Source: Actinacidiphila acididurans
Lineage (GTDB): Bacteria > Actinomycetota > Actinomycetes > Streptomycetales > Streptomycetaceae
Reading direction: 5' to 3'
Assembly: GCF_016918855.1 (NCBI RefSeq)
Contig: NZ_JADKYB010000001.1
Span: 665,038 to 729,037 of the forward strand
DNA: 64,000 nucleotides
Shown here: positions 44,362-52,937 of the stretch, in pieces
Numbering within the stretch: position 1 is the stretch's first letter
Layout: each line of letters begins with the position of its first letter
The notes under the pieces: generated by a model
The model's database searches: none
What the model was told of the DNA's origin: nothing
The model's input: the letters and a program-made list of their open reading frames with translations, nothing else
Made by a program: the position numbers and the translations under genes

Positions 44362-46409
44362 CAGGACTCCACGAGTTGGGGGCGGTCGGCCTGCGCGTCG
44401 GGCAGTGCGGGAGGGCCGGTGTCGGGCGCTCGGCCGGCGTCCGCCTCCCCGGCCGGGGCCGGGCGGGCGGCGTCGCGCCGCACGAATCCGAGGTAACTGC
44501 CGCCGGCGCCGAGCGTCACGAAGAACATGCCGGCGAACATCGGGAACATCAGCGCGTCGAAGGTGGCGCCGATGACGAGCACGACCATCGCCGAGGCGAA
44601 GAACGCCTGCCCCAGCTCCCGGTCGGCCTCGGTACGCGCCAGCCGGCGGATCGACCCGCCCTGATGGATCCCGGTGAGGAACAGCGTCGCCAGCGCGACC
44701 AGCCCGAACAGGCCCGTCTCGGCCAGGGTCAGCATGTACTGGTTGTCGGTGAAGAAGTACAGGTCGGGCGTGAAGGTGCCGAACCCCCGCCCGAACAGCG
44801 GGTGTTCGCGCAGGTACGGCATGATCGCCGAGTACTTCACGGTCCGTGCCTTGGTGCTGCTGTCGGAGTTGGACAGGAACTCCGAGAAGAGGTTGGTGAT
44901 CGTCCCGATCAGCCCGGGGATGACCACCTTGAACGCGCCCACCGACACCAGCAGCACCCCGATGGCGCTCCATCGCCGCTGCGGCTTCCACCGCGGCAGC
45001 ATCACCAGGATCACGATCGCCGCGCCGATGATGGAGGTGCGCGACACGCTCAGCGGCAGCGCGCCGCCCATCAGCAGCACCGGGCCCCAGCGGCGCACCG
45101 GGCCGGCGTGCCGGCGGACCGGGTCGAAGGCCTGCTGCACCGCGAAGGGCACCAGGAGCGCCAGCATCCCGGCGAACTCCAGCGACTGCGCGGTCGTCGA
45201 GCGCGGCCGGACGAACGACCCGCGGTCCAGCGTCCGTACCCCGGCGACGCTCGACTGGAGGCCCGGGATGTGAATGGAGTCGGCGATGTTGGTCGCGGTG
45301 AAGAAGTCGTAGTAGCCGATGAGCGCCACCACGCTGCCCATCACCACCATGCGCCGCATCAGGGTGTCCAGCCGCTCCCGGTCCTGGATGCCGGCCGAGG
45401 TGAGCACCACCAGCGACACCCACACCAGCAGCCCGATCAGCCCGCGGTCCGCGGCCAGCACCTCCTCGTGCGTGCTGCCGCGCGAGGCGTCGGAGATGTA
45501 CGCCATCAGCACCGCGGCCGCCAGCAGGCACACCGCGAGCCGCGGCCCGCGGGTGCCCGGCGCGGGCACGATCCGGCCGGTGAACCAGGACGCCAGGTAC
45601 CACAGCAGCCCGAGCAGGGCGAAGACGTTGGCCGGCGTGCCGATCCCGCCGAGCGCGGGCAGGTCCAGGTTGGACGGGATGAAGAACGCCAGCGCCAGAT
45701 ACCCGGTCAGCACGGTGGTGGAGTCCAGCGGGCGGCGCAGGATCCCGCGCCGCGACCGGCGGGTGCCCCGCACCGGGTACGGTCCCAGTCCCCGCCGGCG
45801 GCGCCGGGCCAGCGCCCAACTCTCCATGCCGAAGGACAGGAAGAAGCCGGCCGCCGTGCCGACGATGACCACCGCCGCCACGTACTGGTACCGGCTCTTC
45901 ATCTTCGACACCGGCGTCTGCGGCAGCACGATCGGGGCGGCTTTCACGTAGTACTGCGGCGGCACCTTGGCCGCCGCCTGCAGGGCCCGCAACTGGTCGC
46001 CGGCGAACTGCGTGAGGGTCGTGGTCTCCTTGAGCACCTTCGCCCGGTCGGTGCCGGTCACCGACAGCGACACCAGCGGCCCCGACGCGTTCGCGGCGAA
46101 GCCCACGGTGTACCGGTCGGTGACGCCGAGACCGCTCAGGCCCCGCGCGGAGTCGTTGGACTGGAGCGTGCGGATCAGCACGTCGGCGGTCACCACCAGC
46201 GAACCGCCGGCGTTCGAGATCGGGTTGCCGAAGGTCGGGGCGAGCTTGGCGACCGCGGTGGAGTCCAGCAGCGACACCGAGCTCTGCGACTCGTACGCCA
46301 CCGGCACCGCCGTGTAGAGGTAGCCGCCGGTCAGCAGGCCCAGCAGGGTCAGCGGCACCATCAGGTACCAGCGCCTCCGCAGCACCGCCAGGATCTCGCC
46401 GAGAGTCAC
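44361..46409 (-). CDS. Wzz domain fused to Wzy/O-antigen-ligase-type polymerase
   Basis: 682 residues in one frame, GTG start supported by GGAGGGAG five bases upstream. Residues 1-215 are a Wzz domain: VTLGEILAVLRRRWYLMVPLT, an outer part, and VLPQTPVSKMKSRYQYVAAVV before the second helix. From about 240 come 10 to 12 further membrane helices with LSVSRTSIIGAAIVIL, then REHPLFGRGFGTFTPDLYF and DNQYMLTLAETGLFGL, the Wzy_C/O-antigen ligase motif. Polymerase and length regulator are usually separate, so this is a natural fusion. It should polymerise repeat units on the outer membrane face. The tail is Ala/Pro-rich and cytosolic. Confidence 0.9.
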   Translation of the reverse strand: MTLGEILAVLRRRWYLMVPLTLLGLLTGGYLYTAVPVAYESQSSVSLLDSTAVAKLAPTFGNPISNAGGSLVVTADVLIRTLQSNDSARGLSGLGVTDRYTVGFAANASGPLVSLSVTGTDRAKVLKETTTLTQFAGDQLRALQAAAKVPPQYYVKAAPIVLPQTPVSKMKSRYQYVAAVVIVGTAAGFFLSFGMESWALARRRRRGLGPYPVRGTRRSRRGILRRPLDSTTVLTGYLALAFFIPSNLDLPALGGIGTPANVFALLGLLWYLASWFTGRIVPAPGTRGPRLAVCLLAAAVLMAYISDASRGSTHEEVLAADRGLIGLLVWVSLVVLTSAGIQDRERLDTLMRRMVVMGSVVALIGYYDFFTATNIADSIHIPGLQSSVAGVRTLDRGSFVRPRSTTAQSLEFAGMLALLVPFAVQQAFDPVRRHAGPVRRWGPVLLMGGALPLSVSRTSIIGAAIVILVMLPRWKPQRRWSAIGVLLVSVGAFKVVIPGLIGTITNLFSEFLSNSDSSTKARTVKYSAIMPYLREHPLFGRGFGTFTPDLYFFTDNQYMLTLAETGLFGLVALATLFLTGIHQGGSIRRLARTEADRELGQAFFASAMVVLVIGATFDALMFPMFAGMFFVTLGAGGSYLGFVRRDAARPAPAGEADAGRAPDTGPPALPDAQADRPQLVES

Positions 46410-46519
46410 GCGGCTCCCTCCGCCCGCACCGCCGCGCGTACGCATTGCGGTGGCTTGCCCGATTCGGTGGCGAGGCCCGCGATGTCCTGCCAGTATCGGA
46501 GGCGACCCGAGGAGGTCGC

Positions 46520-47188
46520 ATGTCCCCTGGCGAGGTGGTCCTCGCACTGCTGCGCCGCTGGTACGTGCTGCTGCTCGCGCTGGTGCTGACCGCGGCGGGC
46601 GCCTACCACGTGCTCAAGCCCGCCCCGCGCTACCTGAGTTCGGCGGTCGTCGTGCTCAAGCCGCCGGTGACCGGCAACCAGCCCAACCAGTTCGCGAACC
46701 TCCAGCCGCCGCTGGCCGCTGTCTCTTACGCGGTCGTGCAGCAGCTCAAGTCGCCCGCGGGGGAGGCCGAACTGCGGGCGGCCGGCGTCCACGGCACCTA
46801 CCGGCTGCTGCCGCGCAACAGCGGCACCAGCGTCACCCCGGCCTACCTCATCCCCTCGCTCCAGGTGCAGGCACAGCTCGGCGACCCGGGCCGGGCCGAC
46901 ACCGAGGTCCGCGCGATCATCGCCGCCTACAGCCGGCACGTGGACGCGATGCAGGCCGCCGAGCACGTGCCGGCCGCCTCGCGGATGAGCGTGGACCTGC
47001 TGGTGCCGCCGAACGCCGCGCAGGTCCTGGGCACCAGGACCCGCGCCCTGGCCGGGGTGGGCATCATCGGCCTGACTGGCGGCCTGCTGGCCGCGCTGTG
47101 GACCGACCGGTACCTGACCCGGCGCCGGGCCGGCGGCGGCCGGTGGCGGCGCACCGCGGCCAGGCTGCGGCCGATGGCCTCCCGCTGA
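46520..47188 (+). CDS. Short Wzz-type membrane protein
   Basis: 222 residues. ATG with GGAGG four bases upstream. MSPGEVVLALLRRWYVLLLALVL contains the first helix, and TRALAGVGIIGLTGGLLAALW the second. The 140-residue loop between them lies outside. The pattern matches Wzz/BY-kinase activator proteins, but the PQTP motif is replaced by LLVPPNAAQVLGT and there is no kinase domain. It is divergent from the Wzz-Wzy fusion with a 110-base gap, and converges on the GT2 gene. Probably a third chain-length or export factor in the same system. Confidence 0.8.
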   Translation: MSPGEVVLALLRRWYVLLLALVLTAAGAYHVLKPAPRYLSSAVVVLKPPVTGNQPNQFANLQPPLAAVSYAVVQQLKSPAGEAELRAAGVHGTYRLLPRNSGTSVTPAYLIPSLQVQAQLGDPGRADTEVRAIIAAYSRHVDAMQAAEHVPAASRMSVDLLVPPNAAQVLGTRTRALAGVGIIGLTGGLLAALWTDRYLTRRRAGGGRWRRTAARLRPMASR

Positions 47189-47223
47189 GCGGTCCCGCCC
47201 GCCCCGGGGAATCCCGTCCCGCA

Positions 47224-48270
47224 TCACAGGCCCCGGCGCTTCCAGGACTGCCACCACAGCCACTCCCGGCCGCGCTCGGCCACCGCCGAGAGCACCAGCG
47301 GCTGAAGGGCGGGCATCGCCTTCGCGCCGATCCGGCGCCGCAGCCGCAGCCCCCGGTACTCCGGCAGCCCCTCGAAGCCGGGCAGGCAGTCCCGCGCGAA
47401 CTCCACCAGCTCCTCGACCGGCACCACGTCGGTGCGGCCGCGGTCGTACGCCCGGCAGGCCCGGCGCAGCGCGGCGCGGGCCAGCTTGGTGTGCACCATC
47501 CCCGACAGCCGCTCGGCGTCCGGGAGTTGCCCGGCGCACTTGGCCAGCACCGCCTCGAAGGCGGCCCGCCGCTGCCGCAGGTCGTCGAGCTGTCCGCCGA
47601 AGTCGACGGTGGACATGTTGGCGCCGTGCACCCGGTAATACGCCTGGTCCGCGCCGCGCACGTAGCCGACGTCCGCGTGCGCTGCCAGCCGCATCCACAT
47701 CTCGATGTCCCCGGCGTGCGGCAGCGCCGGGTCGTAGCCGCCGACCTCGCGCTGGAGCGCGGTGCGCACCACCACCTCGGGTGAGGTGATGCAGCCGGTG
47801 CCCTCGCGGAACCTGCGCTCCAGCCACCACCGGCCCGGGTAGACCGCGCTGCCGGTCGTCTTGGTGCGCGCCGGGGGCAGCGGCCCGCCGTGCCGGAAAC
47901 GCAGCGGCCGGCCGTAGCAGAAGCCCACCTCGGGATGGGCGTCCAGCAGCGCGGCGGCACGCACCAGCGCCCCCGGCACCAGCCGGTCGTCGGCGGACAG
48001 CAGCACCACGTAGTCGCCGTCCGCCCACTCCAGCAGGCCCTCGTTGTACGTAGCTATGTGGCCCTTGTTCCGTTCGTGGACGCGCACCTCGATCCTCGGG
48101 TCGGAGGCCGCCAGCTTGTGGGCGGCCTCCGCCGAGTCGTCCGGAGACGCGTCGTCGATGATCAGCACCCGTACGTCGAGACCGTCCTGTTCGTCCAGCA
48201 CACTGCTGACGCAGTCGGCCAGGAAATGGCCGTACTTGTAGCAGGGGATCACGACGCTGACGCTGCTCAT
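47224..48270 (-). CDS. Family 2 glycosyltransferase
   Basis: 348 residues. SVVIPCYKYGHFLADCVSSVL starts a GT-A domain. VLIIDDASPDDSAEAAHKLA and YVVLLSADDRLVPGAL (with ADD as metal site) follow. EMWMRLAAHADVGYVRGADQAYYRVHG is the end of the catalytic part. A helical C-terminal extension of 110 residues has no membrane helix. It adds a sugar to the repeat unit. Donor and acceptor are unknown. It is separated by 37 bases from the upstream 1115-aa secreted protein gene, and likely cotranscribed with it. Confidence 0.92.
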   Translation of the reverse strand: MSSVSVVIPCYKYGHFLADCVSSVLDEQDGLDVRVLIIDDASPDDSAEAAHKLAASDPRIEVRVHERNKGHIATYNEGLLEWADGDYVVLLSADDRLVPGALVRAAALLDAHPEVGFCYGRPLRFRHGGPLPPARTKTTGSAVYPGRWWLERRFREGTGCITSPEVVVRTALQREVGGYDPALPHAGDIEMWMRLAAHADVGYVRGADQAYYRVHGANMSTVDFGGQLDDLRQRRAAFEAVLAKCAGQLPDAERLSGMVHTKLARAALRRACRAYDRGRTDVVPVEELVEFARDCLPGFEGLPEYRGLRLRRRIGAKAMPALQPLVLSAVAERGREWLWWQSWKRRGL

Positions 48271-48307
48271 CGATGGCTGCCAATCTCCTGGACTGCTGAA
48301 CCCTGAC

Positions 48308-51300
48308 TCAATGGATCTCGGTCGTGGTGCCCGCCGGCGGAAGCGGCGGCGGGGCGGTGCTGAAGATCGGCGCCACCCAGTAGTTGGCGGACCCGTAACT
48401 GCTGTCGGGGAACGCCGTGTCGGTGCCGTAGCGGAACACGCCGTTGTTGCTGCCGGCGGCGTCCACCGTGGCGGTGAGCGGGTAGGCCTGGTGGGCGCCG
48501 GCGAAGTAGCCGCCGTCCACCGCGTAGTTGCCGTGCGGGGCGTGGTAGGAGACCACGTACGAGGTGCCGGCCGTGACCGCCACCGGGTGCGCGAAGCTGA
48601 GCAGTTGCCACCCGGAGGCGCTCTCCCCGGTGAAGGTCCCGGTGGCGAGCTGGGTGCCGTCCGTGCCCCACAGGCTGCCGGTGTGGGTGCCGGTGTTCCC
48701 GGCGCCCTTGTAGAAGGTGACGCCGGTGATCCAGCCGCTGACCGCCGACTTGAAGCGGGTGCCCAGCTCGACCGAGTTGGGGTCGCCGGTCATGTCGGTG
48801 TTCGCCGGGACCGTGGCCGACGGCCACAGCGTGCACGGGCAGGTCACGGCCGGCGGCGACGCGCTGGTGGTGAACGACCAGGTGGTCGGGCTCGCCATGT
48901 GGTTGCCCCACAGGTCGTCCACCTGCACCGAGGCCGTGTAGGTCGTGTTCAGCGCGAGTTCGGTGGACGGGGCGAAGGAGAGGCTGTTCGCCGCGGGATA
49001 CGTCTTCGCGCCAGGCACGATGTTCCCGGCGGCGTCCTTCAGGCTGAACACCATCGTGTCGGTGTCGATCGGCTCGCTGAAGGTCACCGACACCGGGGTG
49101 GTGATCGACAGGTTCACCGAGTTGGCCTTGGGCGAGGTGTTGGTGACCGCCGGCGGCACCGTGCTGGCCGTGGAGGTGTCCAGTATCACGTCGACCCAGT
49201 AGTTGGTGCCGTTCGACGCCGTCGTCGGGAAGCCGCCCGAAGCGCCGTAGTGGTACACGCCGTTGGCGCCGTCCGTGCCGGACTGGAGCGCGGTCAGCGG
49301 GGCGAGCCCGGCCGGCCCGCCGGCGAAGTAGTTCGCGTCGTAGGAGTAGCCGCCGCCGGGCGCGAAGTAGGAGGCGACGTAAGTGGTGTTGGCCTTGACC
49401 GGCACCGGGGTGGCGAAGTTGAGCTGCTGCCAGCCGGAGGCCGTCTCGTTGGTGAAGGTCCCCGTCGCCAGCCGCTGGCCGGACGCGGTCCACAGGCTGC
49501 CGGTGTGCGTACCGGTGTTGAACGGCGCCTTGTAGAACCGCACACCGGTGACGGAACCCGCCGCGGTGGCACGGAACTTCACACCGAGCTCGACCGCGCC
49601 GCCGTCACCGCTGTTGACCACGGTCGGCACCGCGGTGGCCGGGAACACGGTGCAGGGGCACTGCTGCGGGCCGACGTTGACCGGCAGGCTCGTCGTGGTG
49701 CCGAGGTTGACGCTGTCGTCGACCGCCCGCACCTGGATCTGCGCGGTGCCGGTGGTGGTCGGCGTCCAGGAGTACGTCCAGGACGTCAGGCCGCTGACCG
49801 CGTGCCAGGTGCTGCCGCCGTCGGTGGAGATCTCCACCCGGGCGACCACGCCGCCGGCGTCGGAGGCCGTGCCGGTGATGGTGACCGGCCGCAGCGCCGG
49901 GACGGTGGTGCCGATCGCCGGACTGGTCACGGTGACCACCGGACCGGCGACGTCGGCCGACGCGGTGGCCGCGACCAGGTCGCTCTGCAGCGTCTTGGGC
50001 TGCACTCCCATGTCGGCGAGGAGGTTCACGGTCGCCTGCTGCATCCGCTTGTCGGCGGTCACCACGGTGGCGGCCGGGTCGGCGGTCGGCACGTTGGACA
50101 GCCCCCAGGACCACTGCACGGTCCCGGCGCCGAACACCAGCGCGTGCGAGGTCTGGTCGCGGAACTCGACCAGGTTGTGCGTCGCGGTGCCGTTGCCGTA
50201 CGTGTTGCCGTAGTCCAGCCGGTACTTGCCGTCGGTGATGTCCACCGTGGTCGAGGACAGGTCGATCTCCCCGGCCGGGCGGGTGCTGTTGTCCAGGTCG
50301 CTGTCCCACTCGTAGCCCAGCGTGCCGGTCGGGAAGGTCGCGGTCTGCGTCGAGGTCAGGCTCGCGACCGTGGTGTTCCGCCACAGCCGCAGCTTCGCGT
50401 ACGCACCCGGCACGGTGATCGCGTCACTGCGGTAGCCGTTGACCATGAACATCGAGCCGGTGAGCACGTTCTGCGGCTGATAGCTGTCGCCCTTCGCGGC
50501 GCCGCCCGGGTCCAGGAAGGTGCCGGTCCACACCTTGCTCGGGTCCGGGATGCCGTCCGGCTGGGCCAGTTCCAGCTTGGTCTCCTTGTAGCAGACCAGG
50601 GTGCGGCCGGCCGTGTTGGCGCCGTCGATGCTGGGCGCGAACCGGGTCTTCCACGACACCTCGTTGCCGCTGAAGAACGCCTCGTTCACCCCCGCCTTGC
50701 GGGCGGCGAGCACATTGCTGAACTGGTCCTGCGTCCAGTACTCGTCGTGCCCGGAGGACATGAACATCTTGTGGTTCAGCAGGTCCGACGGCCGGGTCGA
50801 GACGTCCAGCCCGGACAGGTAGCTCACGTCGTAGCCGTTGCGTTCCAGCCAGTACAGCATCTCGTACTCGGAGCCGTACACGCCGTTGTCGCCGCCGATG
50901 TCCAGCGGCCGGTTGTAACTGACCTGGTACGCACGGCCGTCCGGCGCGGGACCGTCGCCGTCGTACAGATTCCGCCCGCTCCACTTGTTGTACGCCTGCC
51001 ACGTCTCGTCGTCGGTCTGCACCACGATGTCCGAGTGGCTGGCGTCGCTGCGGACCACGAACGGGTACGGCATCACGCCGTTGCCGTCCACCTGGTCGAA
51101 GTTGGCGATGTAGAGGCCGGAGACCGCGTCGGAGGGGATTGTCCAACTCGCCGTGACCGGCCAGCTGCCGCAGTCCACCAGCCCGGAGGTGGTGTCCGTG
51201 GCGCACTTCAGGGGCTTGCCGTCGGGCTCGCCGTCGACCACCGTGTTGTCCGGCGGGCTGCCCGGGGTGCCGTCCCGGGTGAAGTTCGCCGGGTAGGTGA

Positions 51301-51655
51301 CGGCCGCCTGGGTGTCCGTCGACATCTCCCGGGCCCCGTCGCCGCCGTAGTAGCCGAGCCGGTAGATCTCCACGTGGTACGCGACCGGTGACTGCACCTT
51401 GAACTGGACGGTGTCACCGGCCTGGAAGCTCACCTGCTGGGTGAACCCCTGGACGTTTCCGTAGGCGTTGGGTGCGAACCAGTCCTCCATCGGCGTGCCG
51501 GGCTTGGAGTTCTCGCACACGATCGGGTTCGAGCCGGTGCCGCACGGATCGGCCGCGGCCGCGCCGTTGACCTGAGTCAGCGGCAGGACGGCCGCGGCCA
51601 GCGCGACGACCAGGGCAGCGAGGGCGCTCTTGACGGGTCTTCGGGTTGCGAACAT
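48308..51655 (-). CDS. Secreted DMFase-large-subunit-like protein with Ig-like and two DUF4082 domains
   Basis: 1115 residues with a signal peptide (LAALVVALAAAVLPLTQVNGAAA). Residues 40-560 resemble the N,N-dimethylformamidase large-subunit C-terminal domain: FQAGDTVQFKVQSP, YHVEIYRLGYYGGDGARE, YDVSYLSGLDV and MSSGHDEYWTQDQFSNV. An Ig-like domain follows (VVTVTSPAIGTTVPA), then DUF4082 copy 1 (ELGVKFRATAAGSVTGVRFYK), another Ig-like domain with KANSVNLSITTPVSVTFSEPI, and DUF4082 copy 2 (ELGTRFKSAVSGWITGVTFYK). Related proteins appear beside polysaccharide genes in actinobacteria. The natural reaction is unknown; amidase activity on a sugar amide is only a guess. Confidence 0.88.
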   Translation of the reverse strand: MFATRRPVKSALAALVVALAAAVLPLTQVNGAAAADPCGTGSNPIVCENSKPGTPMEDWFAPNAYGNVQGFTQQVSFQAGDTVQFKVQSPVAYHVEIYRLGYYGGDGAREMSTDTQAAVTYPANFTRDGTPGSPPDNTVVDGEPDGKPLKCATDTTSGLVDCGSWPVTASWTIPSDAVSGLYIANFDQVDGNGVMPYPFVVRSDASHSDIVVQTDDETWQAYNKWSGRNLYDGDGPAPDGRAYQVSYNRPLDIGGDNGVYGSEYEMLYWLERNGYDVSYLSGLDVSTRPSDLLNHKMFMSSGHDEYWTQDQFSNVLAARKAGVNEAFFSGNEVSWKTRFAPSIDGANTAGRTLVCYKETKLELAQPDGIPDPSKVWTGTFLDPGGAAKGDSYQPQNVLTGSMFMVNGYRSDAITVPGAYAKLRLWRNTTVASLTSTQTATFPTGTLGYEWDSDLDNSTRPAGEIDLSSTTVDITDGKYRLDYGNTYGNGTATHNLVEFRDQTSHALVFGAGTVQWSWGLSNVPTADPAATVVTADKRMQQATVNLLADMGVQPKTLQSDLVAATASADVAGPVVTVTSPAIGTTVPALRPVTITGTASDAGGVVARVEISTDGGSTWHAVSGLTSWTYSWTPTTTGTAQIQVRAVDDSVNLGTTTSLPVNVGPQQCPCTVFPATAVPTVVNSGDGGAVELGVKFRATAAGSVTGVRFYKAPFNTGTHTGSLWTASGQRLATGTFTNETASGWQQLNFATPVPVKANTTYVASYFAPGGGYSYDANYFAGGPAGLAPLTALQSGTDGANGVYHYGASGGFPTTASNGTNYWVDVILDTSTASTVPPAVTNTSPKANSVNLSITTPVSVTFSEPIDTDTMVFSLKDAAGNIVPGAKTYPAANSLSFAPSTELALNTTYTASVQVDDLWGNHMASPTTWSFTTSASPPAVTCPCTLWPSATVPANTDMTGDPNSVELGTRFKSAVSGWITGVTFYKGAGNTGTHTGSLWGTDGTQLATGTFTGESASGWQLLSFAHPVAVTAGTSYVVSYHAPHGNYAVDGGYFAGAHQAYPLTATVDAAGSNNGVFRYGTDTAFPDSSYGSANYWVAPIFSTAPPPLPPAGTTTEIH

Positions 51656-51821
51656 CTGTACCTCTCAGGCGGTGCAGGGCCCGGCTCGATGCGGCGGAGT
51701 CGTGCCTGGTGGTGCGGGGAAAGCAAGGCTGCTTCAGGCCGTGGTACGGCGCACGTGACGCGGCGTGGTGCGGGAGTACGGGGTGCGGTGTGCTGTGTGC
51801 GCAGGTGCGGGGGGATACGGC

Positions 51822-52937
51822 TCAGCGAAGCGCGGCGGTGAGCGCGTCCACCACGCGCTGCTGCTGGTCGGCGGTGATCTGCGGGTAGAGGGGGAGGGAC
51901 AGGATGCGGTCGGCGACGGCCTCCGCGTGCGGGAAGTCCCCGCGGCGGTGGCCGAGTCCGGCGTAGGCGGGGGTGAGGTGGACCGGCGCGGGATAGTGCA
52001 CGCCCGCGCCGATGCCCTCGGCGTTGAGCTTGCCGACCACGTCGTCGCGGTCGGCGCCCAGGACCTGGATCACGTACAGGTGCCACACATGCTCGTTGCC
52101 GGGCGCGGTGACCGGCAGCACCACCCGGCCCGCGTCGGCGAGACCGGCGAGCAGGGAGTCGTAGCGGGCGGCCGCGGCCCGCCGGGCGGTGTTGGCCGCC
52201 TCGAGCCGGGCCAGCTTGGCCCGCAGCACCACCGCCTGGAGCCCGTCCAGCCGGCTGTTGAAACCGGGCACGTCGTGGCGGTACTTGGCCACGCCGCCGT
52301 GGTTGGCGATCGCCCGGACCAGTGCGGCGCGCTCCTCGTCGTCGGTCAGCACCGCGCCCGCGTCGCCGTACGCGCCCAGGTTCTTGCCCGGGTAGAAGCT
52401 GGTCCCCGCGATGGTGCCGCTGCCCGGCGAGCGGCCCTCGCGGGTGGCGCCCTGGCTCTGCGCCGCGTCCTCCACCACGTGTACGTGCGCCGGCAGCGCC
52501 GCGGTCAGCTCGGCCACCTCGGCGCACTGCCCGTACAGGTGCACCGGCACCACCGCGCGGGTGGCCGGGCCCACGGCTGCCAGCGCCGCCGCCGTGTCCA
52601 TCAGGTACGTGTCCGGGGCGCAGTCCACCAGCACCGGGGTGGCGCCGGTCCTGGCCACCGCGCCGGCCGTGGCGATGAACGTGTTCGCGGGCAGCACCAC
52701 TTCCCGGCCCGGCCCGACGCCGCTCGCGCGCAGTGCCAGCTCCAGGGCGTCGGTGCCGTTGGCGACGCCCACGCAGTGCGCGACCCCGGCGAAGGCCGCG
52801 TACTCCCGCTCGAAGGCGCGCACTTCCTCGCCGCCGATGAACGCGGTGCCGGCCATCACCCGCAGGAACCCGGCCTGCACTTCCTCGGCGACCTCGGCGT
52901 GCGCCGCCTTGAGGTCCACCAGTGGGATCTGGTTCAC
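51822..52937 (-). CDS. DegT/DnrJ/EryC1/StrS-family aminotransferase, WbpE/WlbC-like
   Basis: 371 residues, PLP fold type I. IPLVDLKAAHAEVAEEVQAG at the start and SFYPGKNLGAYGDAGAV with the PLP-binding Lys are typical. VANGTDALELALRA binds the cofactor phosphate, and VVEDAAQSQGA carries the PLP-ring Asp. The N-terminus and FNSRLDGLQAVVLRAKL resemble enzymes that aminate C3 of a UDP-sugar uronate, such as WbpE. It would work with the oxidoreductase at 56464 and the acyltransferase at 32072. GTG start overlaps the stop of the upstream acetyltransferase gene (GTGA). Confidence 0.92.
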   Translation of the reverse strand: MNQIPLVDLKAAHAEVAEEVQAGFLRVMAGTAFIGGEEVRAFEREYAAFAGVAHCVGVANGTDALELALRASGVGPGREVVLPANTFIATAGAVARTGATPVLVDCAPDTYLMDTAAALAAVGPATRAVVPVHLYGQCAEVAELTAALPAHVHVVEDAAQSQGATREGRSPGSGTIAGTSFYPGKNLGAYGDAGAVLTDDEERAALVRAIANHGGVAKYRHDVPGFNSRLDGLQAVVLRAKLARLEAANTARRAAAARYDSLLAGLADAGRVVLPVTAPGNEHVWHLYVIQVLGADRDDVVGKLNAEGIGAGVHYPAPVHLTPAYAGLGHRRGDFPHAEAVADRILSLPLYPQITADQQQRVVDALTAALR

